Shown here: one piece after another, positions 1 through 7,511 of the stretch
Position numbering within the stretch: position 1 is the first letter of the stretch
Layout of the letters: the number at the start of each line of letters is the position of its first letter
From: Marinobacter sp. S0848L
GTDB lineage: Bacteria; Pseudomonadota; Gammaproteobacteria; Pseudomonadales; Oleiphilaceae
DNA length: 64,000 nucleotides
Assembly (NCBI RefSeq): GCF_023016065.1
Contig: NZ_JALKAQ010000009.1
Span: forward strand, 62,001 to 126,000
Reading direction: 5' to 3'
Program-made: the position numbers and the translations under genes
Notes under the pieces: generated by a model
What the model was told of the DNA's origin: nothing
What the model saw: the letters and a program-made list of their open reading frames with translations, nothing else
Database searches by the model: none

Positions 1-339
1 ATGAAACGAATCGCCTGTTCCACCCTGTTGTTGGGCTGTTTCTCTGTGCCGTTGATGGCTCAGGATGACGGGGCTTTGGATGCGACACCGGTGGAAACGC
101 CAAAAGAGCCGCTGGTGATCACTGACTACCAACCCCCTGCAGGTGGTACCGAGATTGTGATTCGCCCGGGTGATGGCGAAGTGTTTTACGAATATCGGGT
201 GAACGGGCAGCTGATGGAAATCAAAGTCGTGCCCGAGGTCGGGCCAGAATATTATCTGGTGCCTGCTGATGGCGGTGGTTGGGTGCAGGACACGGACTCG
301 GACCTCCTTGTCCCCAGCTGGGTGCTGTTCCGCTGGTAA
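1..339 (+). CDS. DUF2782 family secreted protein
   Basis: A 112-residue protein with an N-terminal signal peptide (hydrophobic core LLLGCFSVPLM, likely cut after MAQ) and a short mature domain resembling the DUF2782 family, including a tail rich in aromatic residues that ends in LFRW. Family members are small periplasmic proteins of unknown role, often encoded near polA in gammaproteobacteria. The Met codon is at the first base of the window, so the upstream ribosome binding site cannot be seen; the signal peptide that follows directly supports this start. It converges with the lipoprotein gene at 369-881, leaving about 29 bases and no obvious terminator. The function is unknown; the family assignment is moderately confident. 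Confidence 0.8.
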   Translation: MKRIACSTLLLGCFSVPLMAQDDGALDATPVETPKEPLVITDYQPPAGGTEIVIRPGDGEVFYEYRVNGQLMEIKVVPEVGPEYYLVPADGGGWVQDTDSDLLVPSWVLFRW

Positions 340-368
340 CGACTCCTTTCTTCCAGACTAAACGCCGC

Positions 369-881
369 CTAAATCAGGTTGATTTCGACTGACTTTGAGC
401 GGCGGCTCTCCAGCCCTTCAACATCGACAGTGGTAATGGCGAACTCGTAAGCGCCCGGGGGTAGGCCGGTCAGCGGGTATTTGGTGTTGCTGGTGTCGGT
501 AATCGGGATCACGCTGAAGCGGTCCTTGTACTTCAAGCGGTAATAGATCCGGTATTCGGCAATTTGCCCCACGGCAAGAGATGAGCCGTCTTCCCGCGTG
601 AGCGGAGCGCTCCACACGAGTGTTTTTGGCAGGCTGAGCGACTGATTTGCCGGTGGGCGTTTGGAAAACGAGTCAGGCGTGTTCGTGAATGTGCCGCTGG
701 TGTTGTCCTGAAGCTGTTTTGTTGGGGTGTTGGCCGGGGTTTCGGTGTGTTGGCTCTTTGCTGTATTTGATGAGCTTGCGCTGTCCTGACAGCCTGCCAA
801 CACAAGTGTTGACGCTATAAGTAGGGCCGCAAGCGACACTCGCCGCCGAACACCTGACCGGTGTGATGGGAAATTGTTCAT
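369..881 (-). CDS. Putative lipoprotein with fibronectin type III-like domain
   Basis: A 170-residue protein with a basic N-terminus, a hydrophobic stretch and a lipobox LVLAGC, so lipidation at Cys31 is expected. A Ser/Thr/Asn/Gln-rich linker (about residues 32-85) leads to a C-terminal domain of about 85 residues. That domain has the fold signature of a fibronectin type III module: LVWSAPLTRED, then AEYRIYYRLK, then YPLTGLPPGAYEFAITTVD, with the tyrosine, leucine and glycine spacing typical of FN3 strands. No catalytic residues are visible. Such modules usually mediate binding at the cell surface. The specific role is unknown. It is transcribed away from the phasin-like gene at 1146, and the 264-base gap between them must hold promoters for both. 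Confidence 0.75.
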   Translation of the reverse strand: MNNFPSHRSGVRRRVSLAALLIASTLVLAGCQDSASSSNTAKSQHTETPANTPTKQLQDNTSGTFTNTPDSFSKRPPANQSLSLPKTLVWSAPLTREDGSSLAVGQIAEYRIYYRLKYKDRFSVIPITDTSNTKYPLTGLPPGAYEFAITTVDVEGLESRRSKSVEINLI

Positions 882-1145
882 GGTTTACTCGCATACGGGG
901 TCTTGTGGAGATGCCCCTTAAGGTTCGCATGGAGCCTGAATACAACAGGGAGACGGGCCAGAAAAAGCAGCTGAGGATTATGCCCGTGGCTAAGAAGTGA
1001 TCAAGTGAAAATTTGGTAAAGACTGGGTAATCACTTTTAGTATGAACATTCTAATTTTTACCCGTAACTTAAGTGTTGAAATCTACTAAAGGCCGCCGGA
1101 TTTTCCGGATTTGGGCCGAAAGAGACCAACTTAAGGAGAACTATT

Positions 1146-1547
1146 ATGGGTAAACTTAAATCTTACCAAGAGCAGCTTCAGGACATCGTTGAGAAGGGCA
1201 TCACTGCTGCAGAAGAGCAGCAGAAGAAGCTGGCAGCCAAGCCTTTTGACTACGCTGAGAAGCTGGAAGCAGAAGTTCGCGAATACACCGTTCAGACTTT
1301 GCGTGAGCGTTACAACGGCTACTCCGACACTCTGTTTAATCAGCTGCGCAGCCTGAACACCCGCTTCGGTGACTTTGCCGCCGAGCTGGTTGCCAAGCTG
1401 GAGAAAGAAGCTGCTGAAGGCGCTGACGCTGTTGCAGAAGCTGCGGAAGACGTCGCTGAAAGCGCTGAAGAGGCGAAGAAGTCTGTTGCCAGCAAGAAGC
1501 CGGCGAAGAAGACTGCCGCCAAGAAGAAAACCGCTGCTTCTGCCTAA
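1146..1547 (+). CDS. Phasin-like protein with lysine/alanine-rich tail
   Basis: A 133-residue, highly charged helical protein. Residues 1-90 form a coiled-coil-like segment rich in Lys, Glu, Gln and Ala, as in small polyester-granule phasins. Residues 90-110 are Ala/Glu rich. The last 25 residues are made of KKPAKK, KKTAAKKK type repeats like histone H1 or the tail of Pseudomonas PhaF, which binds DNA and granules. The start follows a strong AAGGAG ribosome site (about 1133-1138). A phasin role would be at the surface of polyhydroxyalkanoate or wax/lipid inclusions, with the tail tethering granules to the nucleoid; no synthase gene lies nearby, so this is inference. A strong terminator follows at 1571-1601, so it is probably monocistronic. 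It could instead be a nucleoid-associated protein. Confidence 0.65.
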   Translation: MGKLKSYQEQLQDIVEKGITAAEEQQKKLAAKPFDYAEKLEAEVREYTVQTLRERYNGYSDTLFNQLRSLNTRFGDFAAELVAKLEKEAAEGADAVAEAAEDVAESAEEAKKSVASKKPAKKTAAKKKTAASA

Positions 1548-1570
1548 TGATTTAGGTTGTTGCAGTAGCG

Positions 1571-1601
1571 AAAAAGGCGCTCCATGGTGAGCGCCTTTTT
1601 T
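1571..1601. terminator. Bidirectional intrinsic terminator
   Basis: A perfect 7-bp GC stem (GGCGCTC at 1576-1582 with GAGCGCC at 1589-1595) is flanked by an A-run on the left and a T-run on the right, so it can end transcripts from both the phasin-like gene (+) and the pyrE/DUF4124 unit (-). Confidence 0.85.
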
Positions 1602-1634
1602 GTGCTTTTAACCTTGTAGGAAGGCTAGCGAGTG

Positions 1635-2300
1635 TCACTCGGAACTGGCGGCTTCTGCTTCCGCATCGGTCAGAGGCAGGGTGCGCTCTGAGCCGGTGAT
1701 TTCTTCAAGCCGTTCGATGTCGGATATAAAGCGTTTGGCAACCGCATCAATTTCCAGCCGCTGAGCTACAATTTCCCGCTCGATATCGCGCACCTGACCT
1801 TCCAGCCGGTAGATTTTTTTCAGTGTCGCGTCTGGCACCTTTCGCCCGGCTCTTTCCATCTCGGCGGCTCGACGTTGTTCGTTGTCGAGTTGGCTGGTCA
1901 GCACAGAAATGTTGCCGCGCTTCAAGGCAATGAGGCCTTCCAGTTCCTGAACCTTCCGATGCATGGCCCGAACAGCCTGATCGGGGTGGCTAAAACGTTT
2001 GAGTAGCAGCCGGTCTTGTTCTAGCTGGGCTTCCTGTTGCTGTTTGCGTTCTTTTGCAGCCTCTCGGGCGGCGAGTTCTTCGGCGGTCGGGGCGGGGGCT
2101 ATGGTTTCAATAACTCGCCCACTGTCGCTGATGATTTGGTAGCCGCGTTTGGTGGCCTCCTGCGGGATGGTGTTGCTGATCACCAATTGGCCGTTGTCGT
2201 CGGTATAGCGATACATGCCCGCCTGCACGGTAGCTGAGGTTGTCAGTCCCAAGGCTATGAGAGCGGCAAAAACCGGGGCTTTAGTGAAGCGGTGCTGCAT
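1635..2300 (-). CDS. DUF4124 domain-containing secreted protein
   Basis: A 221-residue protein with a signal peptide ending near VQA at residue 27, then the DUF4124 signature (GMYRYTDDNGQLVISNTIP), in which a tryptophan or tyrosine motif and the sequence D-x-x-G precede a short beta unit. After about residue 70 it becomes a long charged helix rich in Lys, Glu, Gln and Arg that is likely coiled coil. Proteins of this family are periplasmic or envelope-bound and of unknown function. It begins 3 bases after the pyrE stop codon, so the two are very probably one transcript ending at the terminator at 1571-1601. Confidence 0.8.
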   Translation of the reverse strand: MQHRFTKAPVFAALIALGLTTSATVQAGMYRYTDDNGQLVISNTIPQEATKRGYQIISDSGRVIETIAPAPTAEELAAREAAKERKQQQEAQLEQDRLLLKRFSHPDQAVRAMHRKVQELEGLIALKRGNISVLTSQLDNEQRRAAEMERAGRKVPDATLKKIYRLEGQVRDIEREIVAQRLEIDAVAKRFISDIERLEEITGSERTLPLTDAEAEAASSE

Positions 2301-2303
2301 GTA

Positions 2304-2942
2304 TCAGACTCCGTAACGATCCCGATAGCTGGCTACGTTTTCTGCGTGGCCGGAAAATTCGGGGTTAGACTTTAAGTAGTCTAGTACTTGTTCCAGGCGA
2401 ATAATGCTAACCACCGGGATGCCGAACTCTTGCTCGACTTCCTGAATGGCGGAGAGCTCGCCGTTGCCTTTTTCCTGGCGGTCCAGAGCAATTAATACTC
2501 CGGCAGGTTCTGCGCCGGCGGCACGGATGATGTCGATGGCTTCCCGAATGGCGGTGCCCGCGGTGATCACGTCATCAACAATCAGTACTTTACCTTGTAG
2601 TGGTGCGCCTACAATATTGCCACCTTCACCGTGATCTTTCTTTTCTTTGCGGTTAAAGGCAAAAGGTTTGCTGTTACCGTCTGTAGCAAGGGCCATAGCG
2701 GTAACCGTGGCCAACGGAATGCCCTTATAGGCGGGTCCGAAAATGATGTCATAATCCAATTCACTCCGCTCAATTGCAGCGGCGTAGGCCTTGCTCAGTT
2801 GCAGCAGGTCGTTTCCGGTGTTGAACAGTCCGGCATTAAAAAAGTAAGGACTGGTGCGCCCGGATTTGAGAGTGAATTCTCCAAAACGCAGAACATTTCG
2901 CTGAATGGCAAACTCGATAAAATTTTTCTGATAGTCGTGCAT
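2304..2942 (-). CDS. pyrE: Orotate phosphoribosyltransferase
   Basis: PyrE joins orotate and PRPP to give orotidine 5'-phosphate in pyrimidine synthesis. The protein starts [11 protein letters not shown] and is 212 residues, close to the 213 of E. coli; the reading frame is open for 26 more codons upstream, but that extension does not match the family. The type I phosphoribosyltransferase PRPP loop is clear as [12 protein letters not shown], and the N-terminal [14 protein letters not shown] motif is typical. It is divergent from crc with about 80 bases between start codons, the same neighbourhood as in Pseudomonas (pyrE, crc, rph). A DUF4124 gene follows in the same direction. Confidence 0.97.
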   Translation of the reverse strand: MHDYQKNFIEFAIQRNVLRFGEFTLKSGRTSPYFFNAGLFNTGNDLLQLSKAYAAAIERSELDYDIIFGPAYKGIPLATVTAMALATDGNSKPFAFNRKEKKDHGEGGNIVGAPLQGKVLIVDDVITAGTAIREAIDIIRAAGAEPAGVLIALDRQEKGNGELSAIQEVEQEFGIPVVSIIRLEQVLDYLKSNPEFSGHAENVASYRDRYGV

Positions 2943-3022
2943 GGCAAGGCTTCTGGCGGGGTTTGACTTTAAATAAGGCGTAAAACCGGTATCATACACA
3001 GAAACCGAATCAGGGAACACGT

Positions 3023-3829
3023 ATGCGCGTAGTATCCATTAGCGTCAACGGTCTGGAGCAGGCTGTTGAGAAAGGCTTTTTTGACTGGCTGGCAGAGCAG
3101 GACGCCGATGTGGTGTGTGTTCAGGACCACCGTATGCGTGCCTATGAAGTCGAAGATAAAAATCTGATTCCTGAGGGCTATGAGGCTTACTTTATTGATG
3201 GTGAGCTGAATGAGCACGGCGGGGTCGGCATTTATACCCGTCATTTCCCGAAGGCGATTATGTACGGCTTTGCCAATGAGCAGGCAGACCGTGAAGGTCG
3301 TTTTATTCAGGCGGATTTCGATAAGGTGTCTGTGGCTTGTGTGCTGGCGCCTTGTGCGCTGGGGCGTGAGGAAGAGCTGATTGGCGATGATGATCTGACG
3401 GTTCTGGATCACAAAGATGAGTTTCTGGATGCGTTCGGCGTGCATATGCAGAAGACGCTGCGCAAGCGCCGTCAGTTTATTTTCTGTGCGAACTTGCAGT
3501 CTGCTCATCATGTGACGGATGCCAGCCCGCTTTATCACAAGACGGATTTTTCCGGGTTTTTGCCCCATGAGCGGGCCTGGTTGGATCGTTTGTTTGATGA
3601 GATGGGCTGTATTGATGCGTTCCGTGAGATCAATAAGCAGAGTAATCAGTTTACCTGGTGGCCGGAGCAGACCGAGGGTTCGCGCAAGAAGGCGGGCATT
3701 CGGGTGGATTATCAGTTGCTGACACCGGGCATTCGCAAGACCATCAGTGATGGTTGGATTGATGGCGGTACGCGTTTTTCTGACCACGCTCCGGTGGTGA
3801 TGGATTACGATATTGAGATTGGTTTCTGA
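3023..3829 (+). CDS. crc: Catabolite repression control protein Crc (ExoIII-fold, likely non-catalytic)
   Basis: A 268-residue member of the exonuclease III/EEP fold that best fits Crc, the partner of Hfq that blocks translation of target mRNAs carrying A-rich CA motifs in Pseudomonas. Crc-like features include VQDHR at 33-37 where ExoIII has [18 protein letters not shown] near 92-105, and ERAWLD near 183-188. Comparing by eye with E. coli ExoIII, the catalytic Glu34 is Asp35 here, and the Asp and Asn of the GDMN motif are Ala156 and Leu158. The motif Tyr109 is also lost, while Asp229 and the SDH triad (253-255) are kept. Nuclease activity is therefore unlikely. The location next to pyrE and rph is that of Pseudomonas crc, and cbrA, cbrB and a crcZ-like RNA are in the same window. 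The alternative name, an xthA paralogue, is less likely. Confidence 0.82.
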   Translation: MRVVSISVNGLEQAVEKGFFDWLAEQDADVVCVQDHRMRAYEVEDKNLIPEGYEAYFIDGELNEHGGVGIYTRHFPKAIMYGFANEQADREGRFIQADFDKVSVACVLAPCALGREEELIGDDDLTVLDHKDEFLDAFGVHMQKTLRKRRQFIFCANLQSAHHVTDASPLYHKTDFSGFLPHERAWLDRLFDEMGCIDAFREINKQSNQFTWWPEQTEGSRKKAGIRVDYQLLTPGIRKTISDGWIDGGTRFSDHAPVVMDYDIEIGF

Positions 3830-3853
3830 GTTCAGCTTTGAACTGAGGGGGAA

Positions 3854-3963
3854 GCGTTGGCAGGGATGTCGCTTCCCAGAACCGCTACGAGCACATCCAT
3901 GTGCGCTTCTCTCCGGCCATCCATGGCCTCCGACATTCTGTGAAGCGACATCCCCGCCAACGC
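3854..3963. repeat. Structured palindromic intergenic repeat (REP/BIME-like)
   Basis: Between the convergent crc and rph genes. Two 22-base arms (3854-3875 and 3942-3963) pair with a single mismatch around a 66-base interior. The interior holds two more perfect hairpins with CC loops, GCACAT/ATGTGC at 3891-3904 and GGCCAT/ATGGCC at 3915-3928. The whole folds as a long stem carrying two small arms. It has the look of a dispersed intergenic repeat, and may also act as a barrier or terminator for both genes. No second copy was noticed in this window. Confidence 0.7.
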
Positions 3964-3976
3964 CCAAACTTTTGCG

Positions 3977-4693
3977 TTAGGCGTTCAAAGCTTCTTTCTG
4001 AATTTCAAACAGCTGATTGATAGCCGTGCGTGCCAAGCCAAGCATGCTGTCCAGTTCTGTCTGCTCGAAAGGTGCGCCTTCTGCCGTGCCCTGAATTTCG
4101 ATGAAGCCGCCTTTGTCGGTCATGATGACGTTCATGTCGGTTTCGGCTTCTGAGTCTTCCGGGTAGTCCAGGTCAGCAACCGGTGTGCCTTTGTAAACGC
4201 CCACAGAGATTGCCGCGATCATCTGCTTCAGCGGGGATTTTTTCAGGCGCTTGGTTTCTACCAGATGGTTCAGGGCATCTACCAGTGCTACGCAGCCGCC
4301 GGTAATGGCCGCGGTGCGGGTGCCGCCGTCGGCCTGGATCACGTCGCAGTCGATGGTGATGGTATGCTCACCCAGTGCTTCCATGTCTACCGCGGCGCGC
4401 AGGCTGCGGCCGATCAGGCGCTGGATTTCTACGGTGCGGCCACCTTGTTTGCCGCGGGCGGCTTCACGGCCCATGCGGCTGCCGGTGGAGCGGGGCAGCA
4501 TGCCGTATTCGGCGGTGATCCAGCCTTTGCCTTCGCCGCGCAGGAAGGGAGGTACTTTGTTTTCCACAGAGGCGGTGCAGATTACTTTGGTGTCTCCGAA
4601 CTCAACCAGCACAGAGCCTTCGGCGTGGCGGGTATAGTTGCGGGTGATCCGGACGTCTCTGGGTTGCTCGGGCGTTCTGCCACTTGGTCGCAT
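3977..4693 (-). CDS. rph: Ribonuclease PH
   Basis: A 238-residue phosphorolytic 3'-5' exoribonuclease that trims tRNA 3' ends using phosphate as the attacking group and forms hexameric rings. The N-terminus [20 protein letters not shown] and the motifs [26 protein letters not shown] and [13 protein letters not shown] are all canonical, as is [19 protein letters not shown]. Length equals that of E. coli RNase PH. It sits next to crc in the convergent orientation and is divergent from yicC across about 180 bases. Confidence 0.97.
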   Translation of the reverse strand: MRPSGRTPEQPRDVRITRNYTRHAEGSVLVEFGDTKVICTASVENKVPPFLRGEGKGWITAEYGMLPRSTGSRMGREAARGKQGGRTVEIQRLIGRSLRAAVDMEALGEHTITIDCDVIQADGGTRTAAITGGCVALVDALNHLVETKRLKKSPLKQMIAAISVGVYKGTPVADLDYPEDSEAETDMNVIMTDKGGFIEIQGTAEGAPFEQTELDSMLGLARTAINQLFEIQKEALNA

Positions 4694-4875
4694 AGTGTGT
4701 CCTGTTTTCTGAAGATGAATGTCCGGCGTGTGGCCGGTCTGTGTTTTGAAGGGGCGGCGAGTATAGCACGGCGGGGCGTGGGATCGGGTGAGTGGTGTCC
4801 GCTATTGGTATGGGTCGCCGCTTGCGGCGGTTGCCTGTTAAACTCGAATGAACATCGTTTGGTACTGGAGCCTTT

Positions 4876-5742
4876 ATGATTCGCAGCATGACTGCTTTTG
4901 CCCGTAAGGATGCCCGTGGTGGCTGGGGCACGCTCACGTGTGAGATTCGCACCGTGAATCATCGCTATCTGGAACCTTCGTTTCGGTTGCCGGAAGCGTT
5001 TCGTGAGCTGGAGAACCGGTTTCGTGAGGAATTGCGCAAGGGGTTGAAGCGGGGCAAGGTGGATGTCTCCATGCGCCTGCAGTCGGCCGAGAATGAGGTT
5101 CAGGGTTTCGAGATTAACGATGAAATTGCCAACGCGGTGAACGAGGCTGCGAATCATATTAATCGGATGCTGGATAACCCCGCACACATCAGCGCGCTGG
5201 ATATTCTGCGCTGGCCCGGGGTGATGTCGGTGCCGGAGCACGATTACAGTGCCGCTCAAACTGCGGCGGCTGAGTTGTTTGCGGAGACGGTTGCAGAGCT
5301 TGTGAGTGTTCGCGAGCGGGAAGGAGAGCGGTTGCGGCCGTTATTTGAGGATCGCTTGGCCACCATCAGCAATCTGGTGGTTGAGGTGCGTGCGCGTATG
5401 CCGGAGTTGCTGGCGGCTCAGGAGCAAACGCTCCGTGATCGTTTTGAGAAGGCCAAAGTGGAGTTGGATCCCGAGCGGGTTGCTCAGGAGATGGTGATGC
5501 TGGCCCAGAAGAGTGATGTGGCGGAAGAGTTGGATCGGTTGGATGCCCACGTCAGTGAGGTTCGGGAAACCTTGCAGGGTGATCAGGCGATTGGTCGTCG
5601 TTTGGATTTCCTGATGCAAGAGTTGAATCGTGAGGCCAACACGCTCAGCAGCAAGAGTTTTGATGCTGCCGTAACCCGTGCTGCTGTTGATCTTAAGGTG
5701 TTGATTGAACAGATGCGCGAGCAGGTGCAGAACCTTGAATGA
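4876..5742 (+). CDS. yicC: YicC family endoribonuclease; 3' end is the island attachment site
   Basis: A 288-residue YicC-family protein (N-terminal YicC_N, C-terminal DUF1732), starting MIRSMTAFARKDARGGWG with the classic RTVNHRYLEPSFRLPE motif. Enterobacterial YicC is an oligomeric endoribonuclease linked to RNA turnover in stationary phase. In most relatives yicC is followed by gmk-rpoZ-spoT; here those genes lie 17 kb further on because an island is integrated in the last codons. The C-terminus QVQNLE is encoded by what appears to be island-supplied DNA in 5722-5742, with the host version of the same six codons left at 22111-22131. The protein is therefore unchanged by insertion. Confidence 0.95.
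   Translation: MIRSMTAFARKDARGGWGTLTCEIRTVNHRYLEPSFRLPEAFRELENRFREELRKGLKRGKVDVSMRLQSAENEVQGFEINDEIANAVNEAANHINRMLDNPAHISALDILRWPGVMSVPEHDYSAAQTAAAELFAETVAELVSVREREGERLRPLFEDRLATISNLVVEVRARMPELLAAQEQTLRDRFEKAKVELDPERVAQEMVMLAQKSDVAEELDRLDAHVSEVRETLQGDQAIGRRLDFLMQELNREANTLSSKSFDAAVTRAAVDLKVLIEQMREQVQNLE
5722..5742 (+). repeat. attL: island-borne end of yicC
   Basis: The last 21 bases of yicC encode Q-V-Q-N-L-E-stop. They share the block CAGGTGCA, then AACCT, GA and TGA, with the copy at 22111-22131. The three differences are all silent third-position changes, at relative positions 9, 15 and 18. Crossover most likely lay within the shared CAGGTGCA. Confidence 0.85.
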
Positions 5743-5750
5743 CGTTCAGC

Positions 5751-5849
5751 GTTGTCTTGGGTTGTCTTCGAAGTTTGGATTAAGGCCAGTTTTATCAATG
5801 GCCTAGATGTTTTTTTGCGTTTTTTTGTTCACGGTTGTCCGTGGTTGTC
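5751..5849 (+). promoter_or_regulatory. Two phased pairs of GTTGTC repeats near attL
   Basis: GTTGTC occurs at 5751, 5761, 5834 and 5844: two pairs, each with starts exactly 10 bases apart, one DNA turn. They lie between the attachment core and the integrase start, where arm-type integrase or excisionase sites are usually found. A weak hairpin followed by a T-run (AGGCCA at 5783-5788, TGGCCT at 5799-5804, T-run 5810-5816) lies between the pairs and may stop read-through from yicC. Confidence 0.45.
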
Positions 5850-5944
5850 TTTGTTCTTGTGGTGGCTCTGCTGGTGGGTTAAAGTCGCTGGCCTCTGAGG
5901 AGGGTCAGTTCGACCCACCAGTTGTGAGTATCGAGGTATCGCAA

Positions 5945-7174
5945 GTGAGCAGAACCACTCAGCTTCTCACTGTCTCTAGAGTTAAATTCCTTATCAAGAA
6001 CGGAAAGCCGGGGCGCTATCCTGACGGTGGGAACTTGTATTTGGATATCACGGAGTCGGGCTACGCGCGCTGGCTGTTCAGATATACGAGCCCTGTGAAG
6101 GGAAACCGTCGCGAACCGACTCTTGGAAGTTTTGAGGCATTCTCTCTTTCTGATGCGAGGAAAGAGGCGAGGGAGTGGAGAGGGAAGATTGAACGGGGTA
6201 TAGATCCCCTTATCGAGCGGAAAGCCAAAAAAGCGCAGGACCTACGAACTGTCGATGACCTTTGGGAGAGTTACGCAAAGCTCCGGGTGAAGCAAATTCT
6301 AACTCAGCGTAAAGAGCAGGCTCTTTACGAGCAGAAAATTCGTCCTTTTTTTGGAGACTGGCCTATTGCTGACGTCAGGGCTATCGACGTCTCCAGCCTG
6401 TTTCACGAGATTACTTCTGGACGTAGGAAATTTAAGGCGACGGCAAATAAGACTCTTAGGCTGCTAAAGAACCTTTTTGACCACGGCATTAAACTTGGAG
6501 TTATCGATTTCAGTCCCGCTGGTTCATTCAAGCTTAGTGATGCTGGAGGAACTGAAAAACCTCGCAACCGTGCGCTTAAGGATGAGGAGATTTCCAGACT
6601 TTTTCGAGCAATGAGGCATGCGGGAGCTGCAGTTTCACGAGAGAACTATCTCACCGTTTTCTTACTGCTCGCGCTGGGCGTTCGAAAAATGGAGTTGCTC
6701 AAAGCCGAGTGGAAGGACATTGATCTGTCGAGAGGTGTCTGGCTGTTACAGGCAGAAAAAAACAAGATGAGGCTCGATGTGGGTATCCCCTTAGAGCCAG
6801 AGATAATCGCGATTTTCAGAGAGCTTAAGGTCTTCAGTGCGGGCTCAAGATTCGTTTTTCCTGCTAGATTGCGAAGGAGAGGGCAGCAGAGGTTCCAGCA
6901 TGTTGGGCCAGATACGTTGAATCGGGCCCTTGAGAAAGTTGACCATGAGCTGGAACATTTTGTTGTCCACGACTTTCGGCGGACGTGCAGGAGTGTTCTT
7001 TCTCGTTTGGGGGTAAGGCCCGATATAGCTGAGCGCTACATCAACCATAAGGTTGATGTGTATGATGTTCACGACTTCTTCGAGGAGCGTCGGAGCGCCC
7101 AACGCCAATGGCTCGACGTGCTGTGGCCTTTGGCTGGTTTCGATGAGGACGAGAATCTCTCGGCGGTTGGATAA
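5945..7174 (+). CDS. Tyrosine recombinase / island integrase
   Basis: Site-specific integrase of the P4-like family that most likely inserts and excises this island at yicC. From the chosen GTG start it is 409 residues: an N-terminal DUF4102-like arm-binding domain (VSRTTQLLTV..., about 1-90), a SAM-like core-binding domain (about 100-200) and the catalytic domain (210-390). Catalytic residues read by eye are Arg247 in ALGVRKMELL, His342 and Arg345 in VHDFRRT, His368 in YINHK and Tyr373. A longer reading from an ATG at 5807 is possible, but it adds a Cys-rich, non-conserved stretch. The GTG at 5945 has GAGG at 5933-5936 and begins at the conserved N-terminus. It reads away from attL, the usual position. 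Confidence 0.92.
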   Translation: MSRTTQLLTVSRVKFLIKNGKPGRYPDGGNLYLDITESGYARWLFRYTSPVKGNRREPTLGSFEAFSLSDARKEAREWRGKIERGIDPLIERKAKKAQDLRTVDDLWESYAKLRVKQILTQRKEQALYEQKIRPFFGDWPIADVRAIDVSSLFHEITSGRRKFKATANKTLRLLKNLFDHGIKLGVIDFSPAGSFKLSDAGGTEKPRNRALKDEEISRLFRAMRHAGAAVSRENYLTVFLLLALGVRKMELLKAEWKDIDLSRGVWLLQAEKNKMRLDVGIPLEPEIIAIFRELKVFSAGSRFVFPARLRRRGQQRFQHVGPDTLNRALEKVDHELEHFVVHDFRRTCRSVLSRLGVRPDIAERYINHKVDVYDVHDFFEERRSAQRQWLDVLWPLAGFDEDENLSAVG

Positions 7175-7511
7175 AGATTGGTTCGCGGTCCATAGCGGGC
7201 GTGGTGTGGTGACTCACAAGCCCCATGGCAAAGCATCGAACACAGCCTTATCTTTTGCAGCCCATAACAAGGGTGCCACTCAGGGCCACTGAGGCCGCGC
7301 TCAGAGGCCCTTAATCGAAACGCCCAAGGCAGCCCATAGCTTTCCTGCAAATGGCCACTTAGGGCGCCTGAATGCCCAAATCCGCCAAGACAAGCAGCCA
7401 CCCCTCAAGCTCTTGCTACGTACACCCGACCCAGCGCAAGACATGACATGTGCGTTGAGTGTTATACACTCTCAGCCGCACCACTCGATCTGCACACCCC
7501 AGAGGGACTGT
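7175..7511. other. Intergenic stretch with a 15-base palindrome before hsdM
   Basis: No credible gene lies here. The notable element is a perfect palindrome, GAGTGT-TAT-ACACTC, at 7457-7471, whose centre contains a TATAC core that could be a -10 box. A repressor binding there would control hsdM-hsdS-DUF4268. The operator role is inference; no clear -35 box is seen. Confidence 0.4.

Noticed and set aside
2969-3967. A 332-codon minus-strand frame over crc and the palindromic repeat
   Set aside because: Shadow of crc; the N-terminal part is simply translated from the intergenic repeat.
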